Shown here piece by piece: positions 1-5,079 of a stretch of 5,079 nt of DNA. Under the pieces are notes generated by a model. It saw only the letters and a list, made by a program, of their open reading frames with translations. It was not told where the DNA came from and did no database searches. The stretch's first letter is position 1; each line of letters starts with the position of its first letter. This DNA is from an uncultured Atopobium sp. (lineage in GTDB: Bacteria; Actinomycetota; Coriobacteriia; Coriobacteriales; Atopobiaceae): assembly GCA_946999785.1 (NCBI GenBank), contig CAMQEO010000087.1, forward strand, positions 1 through 5,079, read 5' to 3'. A program made the translations under genes and the position numbers.

Positions 1-61
1 CGGCCAGTGATGATTTACCTGAGGCAGTTGGTCCAACAATGGCAATAATGGGAGACGCCAT
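1..61 (-). CDS. miaA: tRNA dimethylallyltransferase, N-terminal fragment (cut by window edge)
   Basis: Only the first 20 codons are present; the gene continues beyond the left edge. The visible protein begins MASPIIAIVGPTASGKSSLA. It contains the P-loop GPTASGKS at residues 10-17, which is characteristic of MiaA. MiaA transfers a dimethylallyl group to N6 of adenosine 37 in tRNAs that read codons starting with U, giving i6A, the substrate of MiaB. The ATG at 61 is the chosen start because an in-frame TGA lies two codons upstream and a good ribosome site (AGGTGA) sits six bases before it. The start lies six bases after the miaB stop, so the two genes are almost certainly cotranscribed and probably translationally coupled. 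In many Clostridia mutS and mutL separate miaB from miaA; here nothing does. Another P-loop kinase is conceivable from 20 residues alone, but the motif plus the position after miaB makes MiaA very likely. Confidence 0.9.
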   Translation of the reverse strand, partial: MASPIIAIVGPTASGKSSLA

Positions 62-67
62 AGATCA

Positions 68-73
68 TCACCT
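68..73 (-). promoter_or_regulatory. ribosome binding site of miaA inside the end of miaB
   Basis: AGGTGA overlaps the last sense codon and the TGA stop of miaB, six bases before the miaA ATG. Ribosomes finishing miaB would sit on this site, which is the usual arrangement for translational coupling. Confidence 0.75.
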
Positions 74-1435
74 AGGCTGACCTGTGAGTTTACCGCGCAA
101 ATACCAAGTTTTTGTTTCTTCGACATAGACATCGCACATTTTGCCAATATAGTCTTGAGCTGACGCGTCTTTGGGAAGCGAGAAAAGAACAGTTTGGTTT
201 TTTGGACTATGTCCAACCAAAACGTGGGAATCCTTTTTTGATGTACCTTCGACAAGCGAGGTAACTAAGGTATGCAGTTCCTTTTGATTTGCTTTATAAG
301 CAAGTTCTTCAATAAGATCAGTTAAGCGATTAAAACGTTGCTGAATAACTTCATGTGGTGTGGTATCTTCTATGTTTGCGGCAGGTGTGCCAGGACGTTT
401 TGAATAGATAAATGTAAACGCAGAACTGTATTCAACTTCGCGCACAAGTGATAAGGTTTCTTCGAAGTCTTCTTCGGTCTCTCCTGGAAAGCCAACGATA
501 ATATCAGTTGAAAGTGCAATATCGGGCATTGCGCTCTTGAGATGGTCAATAACCTCTAAATACTTCTCACGGGTATAGCTTCGGTGCATAGCTTTAAGTA
601 TACGAGTTGATCCACTCTGAACTGCTAGGTGAAGCTGTGGCATAACAGCAGGTGTTTCGGCCATAGCTGCAATTGTTTCGTCAGAAAGATCCTTAGGATT
701 AGAAGACGTAAAGCGAATACGCTCGATGCCTACCTCCCCCACTTTTCTTAAAAGCTCTGCAAAACAAGGTTTTTTATAAAGATCTCTACCATAGGAATTA
801 ACATTTTGTCCAAGAAGCGTTACTTCACGAACTCCATCATCTTTAAGACGACGAACTTCATCAACAACGCGTTCAAGAACACGACTACGTTCACGGCCAC
901 GTACATATGGCACAATACAAAATGTACAGAAATTATTGCAGCCGGTCATAATAGGTACCCACGCATGAAAGCTTTGGTCACGTTTTGAAGGTAAATCAGT
1001 TGAAAATCCGCGATTTTTCTCAATGGTGTCTACAAATACTTCGTCATCGTTGCTTTCAAAGGCTTCACATAAAAGCTCGGGCACACTTGCAAGTGCAGAG
1101 GTTCCAAAGACAACATCAACATTTGGAACATGTTCACGTAACTTAGCGCCGTCACGCTGAGCAATACAACCTCCAACAGCAATTACGCGCTTACCGCACG
1201 GCGAAGGTGGAAGCGTTACCAAATTAGAAACTGCGCCATACAAATGTGTATCGGCTTTTTCTCTAACAGAGCAGGTCATAAAAATAACGATATCAGCTTC
1301 TTCAAACGTGGCGACTTCATTTGCTCCACAATCGTCTAAAAGACCGGCAACGCGCTCAGAGTCATGAAGGTTCATCTGACAACCAAAGGTTTTGATAAGA
1401 TACGTTTTCCCTACTAATTTGCTTGCTCTAGCCAC
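68..1435 (-). CDS. miaB: tRNA-2-methylthio-N6-dimethylallyladenosine synthase (radical SAM methylthiotransferase)
   Basis: MiaB adds a methylthio group to C2 of i6A37 in tRNA, completing ms2i6A and improving codon-anticodon pairing. It uses two [4Fe-4S] clusters and S-adenosylmethionine in the cytoplasm. The three-domain architecture is complete at 455 residues, a normal family length. The N-terminal UPF0004 domain (about 11-115) has cluster ligands C19 (KTFGCQMN), C55 (MTCSVRE) and C90 (VGGCIAQ). The radical SAM domain (about 155-330) has the CxxxCxxC motif at C166, C170 and C173 (GCNNFCTFCIVPYVRG). The C-terminal TRAM RNA-binding domain covers about 380-450. The start is chosen as the GTG at 1435, because GAAAGGA lies five bases upstream. 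The in-frame ATG at 1450 would add MERNF but has no Shine-Dalgarno sequence. One oddity is that the usual Asn of the N-T-C ligand motif is Met here. The related MtaB and RimO are less likely, given KTFGCQMN and the miaA neighbour. Confidence 0.95.
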   Translation of the reverse strand: MARASKLVGKTYLIKTFGCQMNLHDSERVAGLLDDCGANEVATFEEADIVIFMTCSVREKADTHLYGAVSNLVTLPPSPCGKRVIAVGGCIAQRDGAKLREHVPNVDVVFGTSALASVPELLCEAFESNDDEVFVDTIEKNRGFSTDLPSKRDQSFHAWVPIMTGCNNFCTFCIVPYVRGRERSRVLERVVDEVRRLKDDGVREVTLLGQNVNSYGRDLYKKPCFAELLRKVGEVGIERIRFTSSNPKDLSDETIAAMAETPAVMPQLHLAVQSGSTRILKAMHRSYTREKYLEVIDHLKSAMPDIALSTDIIVGFPGETEEDFEETLSLVREVEYSSAFTFIYSKRPGTPAANIEDTTPHEVIQQRFNRLTDLIEELAYKANQKELHTLVTSLVEGTSKKDSHVLVGHSPKNQTVLFSLPKDASAQDYIGKMCDVYVEETKTWYLRGKLTGQPR

Positions 1436-1440
1436 AAAAT

Positions 1441-1447
1441 TCCTTTC
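1441..1447 (-). promoter_or_regulatory. ribosome binding site that decides the miaB start
   Basis: GAAAGGA followed by a five-base spacer (ATTTT) precedes the GTG at 1435. The site lies inside the codons that would follow an upstream ATG at 1450, and that ATG has no purine-rich site at a proper distance. The GTG is therefore the better-supported start. Confidence 0.6.
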
Positions 1448-1489
1448 CATTGAAGCTTTGAAGACTCGTTACATGTGTTTGTAATATAA

Positions 1490-1508
1490 GGTGATAGTGA
1501 ACATCACC
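1490..1508 (-). repeat. dyad in the miaB leader (possible operator or small hairpin)
   Basis: A perfect 6-bp inverted repeat, GGTGAT and ATCACC, is separated by seven bases. It lies downstream of the proposed miaB promoter, so it would be in the 5' leader. The bases after it are AT-rich but contain no run of T, so it is a poor intrinsic terminator. It could be an operator half-site pair, a weak RNA hairpin, or chance. Confidence 0.3.
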
Positions 1509-1530
1509 GAGGAACTAAAATTTTCCTAAT

Positions 1531-1560
1531 AATATATGGTTCGACTATAAGGCGTGTAAA
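1531..1560 (-). promoter_or_regulatory. putative sigma70-type promoter for miaB-miaA
   Basis: The -35 element TTTACA (1560-1555) and the -10 element TATATT (1536-1531) are separated by 18 bp; each differs from consensus at one base. Transcription would start near 1524, about 90 bases before the preferred miaB start. The position just after the spoVS stop at 1571 suits an independent promoter for miaB and miaA. A short dyad (AGGAA 1527-1523, TTCCT 1514-1510) lies at the expected start site and could be an operator. The call rests on sequence only, and AT-rich DNA gives such matches by chance. Confidence 0.45.
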
Positions 1561-1570
1561 TACTTGATTG

Positions 1571-1855
1571 TTAAAGTGTAGTATTTTGTGATATATGGTG
1601 CACCAAAACGGCAATTTTTATAGCGGTGCGGTCGTGACCTTCTATGTTAATATCTGCAAAGGTAGGAGAACATGAAATATCTAGACCAACAGGAATTAAA
1701 AAACCTCGCGCAATTGCAACTGCTTTAATTGCTTGATTAACTGCTCCCGCACCAACTGCCTGCAGATTTACAGGAACACCATCTTTTACCATGCCTGCTA
1801 TGGCGCCTGCAATAGAAGCAGGAGACGATTTGGTTGAGATCTTAAGAAATTCCAT
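1571..1855 (-). CDS. spoVS: stage V sporulation protein S (SpoVS), Alba-like
   Basis: The 94-residue protein aligns along its length with Bacillus SpoVS (about 86 residues, from memory). Shared blocks are MEFLKISTKSSP at the N-terminus, AGAIAG near residues 16-21, VGAGAVNQAIKAVAIARGF at about 34-52, and DRTAIKI at about 75-81. It ends in a short tail, HHISQNTTL, longer than the Bacillus terminus. SpoVS is a small protein with an Alba-like fold, probably nucleic-acid binding. In B. subtilis it affects septation and late spore development, but homologues also occur in bacteria that do not form spores, where the role is unknown. The ATG at 1855 has GGAG eight bases upstream. The rny / spoVS / miaB order is seen in Clostridia and related groups. 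The gap of 92 bases from the preceding ATPase gene shows no promoter that I trust, so read-through from the ATPase gene is possible. Confidence 0.95.
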   Translation of the reverse strand: MEFLKISTKSSPASIAGAIAGMVKDGVPVNLQAVGAGAVNQAIKAVAIARGFLIPVGLDISCSPTFADINIEGHDRTAIKIAVLVHHISQNTTL

Positions 1856-1863
1856 AGATGCGA

Positions 1864-1867
1864 CTCC
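1864..1867 (-). promoter_or_regulatory. ribosome binding site of spoVS
   Basis: GGAG lies eight bases before the ATG at 1855. It supports this start, which also matches the conserved N-terminus of SpoVS (MEFLKIS). Confidence 0.65.
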
Positions 1868-1947
1868 ATTTATACATCAGATAAACTATAAACACACGTA
1901 TAGTAGTTTAGCGAATTTAAGCAGGTAATGCACGATATATTTCAAAA

Positions 1948-3078
1948 TTATACGAAATCTGATTCGTCGTAGTCAAACGTCACAATAATCTTATTATTTC
2001 GCATAACGATTGACGGCTCACGCACCAAGCCAATGTAGTATTTTTGCGCTAGTTTATCAAATGTTGAAGACAAATTGCGCGCAAACAGAGCTTTATCCTC
2101 AGGCGTTAAGTGTACAGCCCGTTTGGTGTCATAGATGCTAACGGGCGCAGGAGTACTTTGATAAGTTTTACGAAAATACGAACTAAGTGATTTAACTGGC
2201 TTAATATGGCCAGATAAAATGCGATGTATATTTCGTTCTGATACTTCAAGCGCGCAATTGTGTGCTACATCCATTAGCTCATGTGAATCGCTTGCTGCAA
2301 AAAAACGATCAATAATGGGAAGGGAATCTAAACTATCAGCAAACAAAAAGTCTTGTACATCCGTACGTTTAGATACCAATGTATAGAGCGTGGCAATGAT
2401 TTCGGTAGGCGTCCCTAAATAAACTTCACAATTTTTTGACTCACGAAGAGCAAAATCACAGCAGGTACGAATAATATTATGCGGTCCCACCAGTTCAAAA
2501 TCAGATGTAGGCGCTTGTTTTATTTGAGTTCTAGATTGGATATCGCCCGAATCTTGTTTAAGTGCATGATAGAGCGGCCGACTTGATTGATCGCGCTTTT
2601 CGGTAACCTTATCGGTGTTAACCCGTACGACAAGCGCTGTGCCAAGACCTGGCAGAGAAGATGCAACATAAGCCTGTTGAGCTTGCTCTTTGATGGCGTA
2701 AAGCGCCATTCCTCTACCATGAATCCCCCAGTGGTCACTGTGAACGCTATCGAGCTTGGAAGTAACGCGGGCTTCAAAAATCTTGTCATGCATGGATTGC
2801 GGAATGCCCACCCCATCATCTAAAACAGTTATGGTACGTATAGTATCCTGCTTGGTAGTGGCAACAAAAATATGATGAGCACCAGCATCACGACTGTTAC
2901 GAAGAAGCTCAATAACAATATCTTCTACGCAACGAATATCCTGTTGTGCCTGCCTGCGCTCTGCTTCTCTAATACGTAGGCGAACAAAACCACATCCAAG
3001 CTTTTCTTCAACACGAAGATTGCTTTGTGGGGCTACGCTATCGAGAAAATCTTTCATATCTTTATGTGGTTCACTCAT
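1948..3078 (-). CDS. GHKL-fold ATPase with MutL-like motifs, unknown function
   Basis: With the ATG at 3078 the product is 376 residues. The N-terminal half is a Bergerat (GHKL) ATPase domain. The N box is IELLRNSRDAGA (about 56-67), with E57, N61 and D64 spaced like the MutL catalytic base and Mg ligand. The ADP-contact box is DDGVGIP (87-93). TSKL (about 106-109) is followed by the glycine-rich lid GIHGRGMALYAI (118-129), and GLGTAL lies near 144-149. TSKL followed by G-x-x-G-R-G-x-A-L recalls the MutL lid (TSK..GFRGEAL), although the Glu of that motif is Met here. There is no dimerisation/His-phosphorylation segment, sensor or membrane segment, so it is not an ordinary sensor kinase. From about residue 150 onward I recognise no family, and no MutL endonuclease motif DQHAxxExxxxE. 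A longer frame from 3174 starts inside the rny terminator and adds an unlikely 32 residues. The ribosome site before 3078 is weak (GAG seven bases upstream). Its role is unknown; its place between rny and spoVS suggests a housekeeping gene of the lineage. Confidence 0.8.
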   Translation of the reverse strand: MSEPHKDMKDFLDSVAPQSNLRVEEKLGCGFVRLRIREAERRQAQQDIRCVEDIVIELLRNSRDAGAHHIFVATTKQDTIRTITVLDDGVGIPQSMHDKIFEARVTSKLDSVHSDHWGIHGRGMALYAIKEQAQQAYVASSLPGLGTALVVRVNTDKVTEKRDQSSRPLYHALKQDSGDIQSRTQIKQAPTSDFELVGPHNIIRTCCDFALRESKNCEVYLGTPTEIIATLYTLVSKRTDVQDFLFADSLDSLPIIDRFFAASDSHELMDVAHNCALEVSERNIHRILSGHIKPVKSLSSYFRKTYQSTPAPVSIYDTKRAVHLTPEDKALFARNLSSTFDKLAQKYYIGLVREPSIVMRNNKIIVTFDYDESDFV

Positions 3079-3143
3079 AATAACACTCAGTTTCCACAAC
3101 GTATTTTGACGTATGAGCAGGTACATATATAAAAATAAAGATA

Positions 3144-3179
3144 AAAATTTGGCGCGGCAGATGCGTCGCGCCAAATTTT
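3144..3179 (-). terminator. strong intrinsic terminator at the end of rny
   Basis: A perfect 13-bp stem pairs 3179-3167 with 3156-3144. Each arm has a GC-rich core (GGCGCG with CGCGCC) flanked by A/T pairs, around a 10-base loop. The transcript then reads TTTTT and further T-rich sequence. The upstream arm overlaps the TAA stop of rny. The A/T flanks make it potentially bidirectional, though no plus-strand gene needs it. It separates rny from the downstream ATPase gene. Confidence 0.9.
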
Positions 3180-4743
3180 ATTTTGCAATATCATATGCAC
3201 GTGATTCACGAATAACAACTACGCGAACCTGTCCGGGATACTCCATCTCTTCTTCAATCTGTTTTGCAATATCATGAGCAAGAACAGTAGCCGCAGCGTC
3301 AGAGATTTTTTCGGGCTCAACCATAACATGGAGCTCTCTACCTGCTTGCATAGCATAGGTACGAGCAACACCTTCATGAGCGTTAGAAATCTCTTCAAGT
3401 TTTTCAAGACGTTTAATGTAATTTTCAGCCGACTCACGACGAGCGCCCGGACGTGCAGCAGAAATAGCGTCTGCAGCTTGAACTAAAACATCGAGTACGG
3501 TTTTAGGTTCAATGTCCGCATGGTGAGCTTCAACTGCATGTACAACTTCAGGCTTTTCGCCATAGCGCCTGCAAAGCTCAGCACCAATAACAGCGTGCGG
3601 TCCCTCAACCTCGTGATCTATTGCTTTACCAATATCATGTAATAAACCAGCGCGCTTTGCGGGACCTGTTTCAAAACCAAGTTCTGAAGCCATAATACCG
3701 CACAAAATTCCAACCTGAACACAATGCTGCAAAACATTTTGGCCAAACGATGTACGATATTTAAGTGCACCTAACACGCGCATAAGCTCGGGATGCATGT
3801 CATGAATACCCACGTCAAACGCCGCTTGCTCACCAGCTTCTTGAACTTGCTCGCGAACCTGACTTTGAGCTTTTTTAAACATCTCTTCAATACGTGCAGG
3901 ATGAATGCGGCCATCGGCAATTAAATTCTCTAAGGTAACGCGCGCAATTTCACGGCGAACAGGACTAAAACTAGAAAGAACAACAGTTTCAGGCGTGTCG
4001 TCGATAACAAGAGAAACACCAGAAATCTGTTCAAATGTTCTAATATTGCGTCCTTCGCGTCCAATAATACGACCTTTTAGATCGTCAGATGGTATGTGAA
4101 CGGTAGTTACCGTAATTTCACCAGCTTGATCAGCGGCGCAACGCTGAATTGCTACAGAGATAATCTCGCGCGCCATTTTATCTGTTTGAAACTTAATGCG
4201 TGCTTCGGAATCACGAATAATCTGAGCTTCTTCTTTAAGCGTGCTTTCACGAACTTTTTGTAGCAGCTCATTGTGAGCTTCATCACGTGTGAGCGTTGAA
4301 ATTCTTTCAAGTTCCGTAGTTTGTTTTACAAACAATTCGTCTACATCGTGCTTTTTACGATCAAGCTGACCTTGAAGGCTAGAGAGTTGATGCTCTTTCT
4401 TATCGAGCGTTTCACTTCTTCTATCAAGCGTTTCTTCGCGTTGCATGATGCGATTTTCCATAGATTGCAAATCGCGCTTGCGTTGCTTCTCTTCAGATTC
4501 TGCTTTTTGCTTGAGCTGATAAATTTCTTCTTTTGCTTCTACAAGTGCAGTTTTCTTGGTAGTTTTTGCTTCGCGTTCGGCGTCGCGAATAATACGATTA
4601 GCATTTTGCTCTGCTGCTGAAATATCGTGTTTTACCTGCTCAAGTTTGGAAGTACCCACATGAGTGAGATACGCATAAACACACAAGGCTGCAAGAACAA
4701 AACAAACTAGACCAACTACCACTAATAAAACCATATGATCCAT
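3178..4743 (-). CDS. rny: ribonuclease Y (membrane-anchored endoribonuclease)
   Basis: RNase Y cleaves single-stranded, AU-rich mRNA to start decay and is anchored at the inner face of the cell membrane. All expected parts are present in 521 residues, the usual length. A hydrophobic membrane anchor lies at about 4-26 (VLLVVVGLVCFVLAAL). A long charged coiled coil covers about 33-200. The KH RNA-binding domain (about 210-275) has the loop GRIIGREGRNIRTFE (224-238). The HD domain (about 335-430) has metal-binding H340, H369-D370 (LLHDIGKA), the HH pair at 407-408, and D425 in AADAISAARPGARRE. The C-terminal RNase Y tail follows. The ATG at 4743 has GAGGAG five bases upstream; an in-frame ATG three codons later is less well placed. 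A promoter with a long structured leader precedes the gene and a terminator overlaps its stop, so it may be transcribed largely alone. Confidence 0.97.
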   Translation of the reverse strand: MDHMVLLVVVGLVCFVLAALCVYAYLTHVGTSKLEQVKHDISAAEQNANRIIRDAEREAKTTKKTALVEAKEEIYQLKQKAESEEKQRKRDLQSMENRIMQREETLDRRSETLDKKEHQLSSLQGQLDRKKHDVDELFVKQTTELERISTLTRDEAHNELLQKVRESTLKEEAQIIRDSEARIKFQTDKMAREIISVAIQRCAADQAGEITVTTVHIPSDDLKGRIIGREGRNIRTFEQISGVSLVIDDTPETVVLSSFSPVRREIARVTLENLIADGRIHPARIEEMFKKAQSQVREQVQEAGEQAAFDVGIHDMHPELMRVLGALKYRTSFGQNVLQHCVQVGILCGIMASELGFETGPAKRAGLLHDIGKAIDHEVEGPHAVIGAELCRRYGEKPEVVHAVEAHHADIEPKTVLDVLVQAADAISAARPGARRESAENYIKRLEKLEEISNAHEGVARTYAMQAGRELHVMVEPEKISDAAATVLAHDIAKQIEEEMEYPGQVRVVVIRESRAYDIAK

Positions 4744-4748
4744 ATAAA

Positions 4749-4754
4749 CTCCTC
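4749..4754 (-). promoter_or_regulatory. ribosome binding site of rny
   Basis: GAGGAG is five bases before the ATG at 4743, a strong match. Its first four bases also form the end of the 3' arm of an inverted repeat (4751-4759 with 4798-4806), so access may be regulated. Confidence 0.85.
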
Positions 4755-4806
4755 AAATGAAAATAATATGAGTTCAGGAATCCGTAACGGAACCCGCCAT
4801 TTGAGG
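4751..4806 (-). promoter_or_regulatory. leader hairpin that could sequester the rny ribosome site
   Basis: In the transcript CCTCAAATG (4806-4798) is perfectly complementary to CATTTGAGG (4759-4751), giving a 9-bp stem. The 3' arm contains GAGG of the rny Shine-Dalgarno sequence. The 38-base loop contains a small nested hairpin, TCCG-TTA-CGGA (4791-4781). Pairing would hide part of the ribosome site. The complementarity is seen directly; the regulatory role is inferred, and no known riboswitch class is recognised. Confidence 0.5.
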
Positions 4807-4896
4807 CATATCTCGCCTAGAGCAAGTATTCGAAACATAATAAAACTGCAGTTAATTGGCAGCATTTAATAATCAAAACAAATCGAACAAAGTTAG

Positions 4897-4916
4897 CGCA
4901 GTCATAGTGACCTGCG
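4897..4916 (-). other. stable hairpin early in the rny leader
   Basis: CGCA-GTCA pairs with TGAC-TGCG around a three-base loop (CTA), with a single bulged G in the 5' arm. This gives eight base pairs starting near position 19 of the predicted transcript. No T-run follows, so it is not a terminator. It may stabilise the 5' end or form part of a larger leader fold. Confidence 0.4.
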
Positions 4917-4940
4917 AGAAATATCTCAAAAGACTCTCTA

Positions 4941-4969
4941 ATAGTACGGTTATATGGAGGTGATGTCAA
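4941..4969 (-). promoter_or_regulatory. sigma70-type promoter of rny
   Basis: A consensus -35 TTGACA (4969-4964) is followed after exactly 17 bp by TACTAT (4946-4941), a 4-of-6 match to TATAAT. The predicted start is near 4934, leaving a leader of about 190 bases before the rny ATG. T-rich sequence lies upstream. This is the best promoter match in the window. Confidence 0.7.
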
Positions 4970-5079
4970 TATAAGAGTAGTGTTGTAGGAAAAACGCGAA
5001 AAAAATCCATTCACATGTAGATTGGCTTAATTCCAGACTTAAGTCGAACACTAAGTAAAACACAGGCATTCTTCCAAAA

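Larger units (their letters stand above)
4744..5079 (-). other. intergenic region upstream of rny: promoter and long leader
   Basis: This stretch of 336 bases has no gene that I support. It holds the TTGACA/TACTAT promoter, then a leader of about 190 bases with at least three possible hairpins. Upstream of the promoter the minus strand has T-rich tracts (4988-5005) that could act as an UP element, and a 10-bp palindrome GACTTAAGTC (5036-5045). Frames entering from the right edge are too short to assign to a neighbouring gene. Confidence 0.6.

Noticed and set aside
806..988. Plus-strand frame opposite miaB
   Set aside because: It is antisense to the radical SAM core of miaB, has low-complexity composition and no family resemblance.
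1856..1947. Possible promoter elements before spoVS, such as TTGAAA and TACTAT
   Set aside because: No pair has both acceptable spacing and acceptable matches; a dedicated spoVS promoter cannot be supported from sequence.
2520..2823. Frames on both strands inside the ATPase gene
   Set aside because: They overlap the conserved GHKL motifs in another frame and have no independent support.
3079..3174. N-terminal extension of the ATPase gene starting at 3174
   Set aside because: The start codon falls in the rny terminator stem, has no ribosome site, and the 32 added residues look like translated AT-rich spacer.
3905..4620. Plus-strand frames opposite rny
   Set aside because: These are antisense shadows of the KH and coiled-coil coding sequence; hydrophobic runs arise from the complement of Glu/Lys-rich codons.
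4844..4853. 10-bp palindrome AACTGCAGTT in the rny leader
   Set aside because: It has no loop to form a hairpin and no partner site; it is likely chance in this composition.
4817..5014. 65-residue minus-strand frame containing LTSPPYN, like the SPPY motif of DNA methyltransferases
   Set aside because: The motif is encoded by the rny promoter itself (TTGACA and spacer). The start is a GTG without a ribosome site, no other methyltransferase motif is present, and the frame lies across promoter and leader.
5036..5045. 10-bp palindrome GACTTAAGTC upstream of the rny promoter
   Set aside because: It is a single short palindrome about 65 bases above the -35 element, with no second copy or known operator match.
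4950..5069. 39-residue minus-strand frame starting at an ATG at 5069 with a nearby GGAAGA
   Set aside because: It ends inside the rny promoter, the purine run is only one base from the ATG, and the product matches nothing I recognise.

Overview
The window carries four complete genes and the first codons of a fifth, all on the minus strand. In transcription order (right to left) they are rny (RNase Y), an uncharacterised GHKL-fold ATPase with MutL-like motifs, spoVS, miaB, and the start of miaA, which runs off the left edge. I see no mobile element, CRISPR array, rRNA or tRNA gene, and no supportable gene on the plus strand.

The organism is a Gram-positive-type bacterium with moderately AT-rich DNA. 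RNase Y with an N-terminal membrane anchor, SpoVS, and the rny / spoVS / miaB / miaA neighbourhood are typical of Firmicutes and of the deep-branching actinobacterial class Coriobacteriia. In Clostridia mutS and mutL often lie between miaB and miaA. Here miaB runs directly into miaA, and a GHKL ATPase lies between rny and spoVS. My best guess is a lower-GC member of Coriobacteriia (Atopobium-like), from recall of gene order and protein character, not from any search.

Layout: positions 4744-5079 hold a strong sigma70-type promoter (TTGACA, 17 bp, TACTAT) and a leader of roughly 190 nt with several hairpins. One of these is a 9-bp inverted repeat whose 3' arm contains the rny Shine-Dalgarno sequence. 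rny (4743-3178) ends inside a strong intrinsic terminator that begins at its own stop codon. The GHKL ATPase (best start 3078) follows, then spoVS with a clear ribosome site. A 135-base gap before the preferred miaB start holds a plausible promoter and two small dyads. miaB ends six bases before the miaA ATG, and the miaA ribosome site lies in the last codons of miaB.

Functionally, MiaA and MiaB carry out consecutive steps of the ms2i6A37 tRNA modification, and their tight coupling fits one transcript. RNase Y is the membrane-bound endonuclease that initiates mRNA decay. SpoVS is an Alba-like regulator of development or cell division. The ATPase has no known role. The two points most worth a second look are the MutL-like ATPase with an unrecognised C-terminal half, and the leader hairpin that could hide the rny ribosome site.
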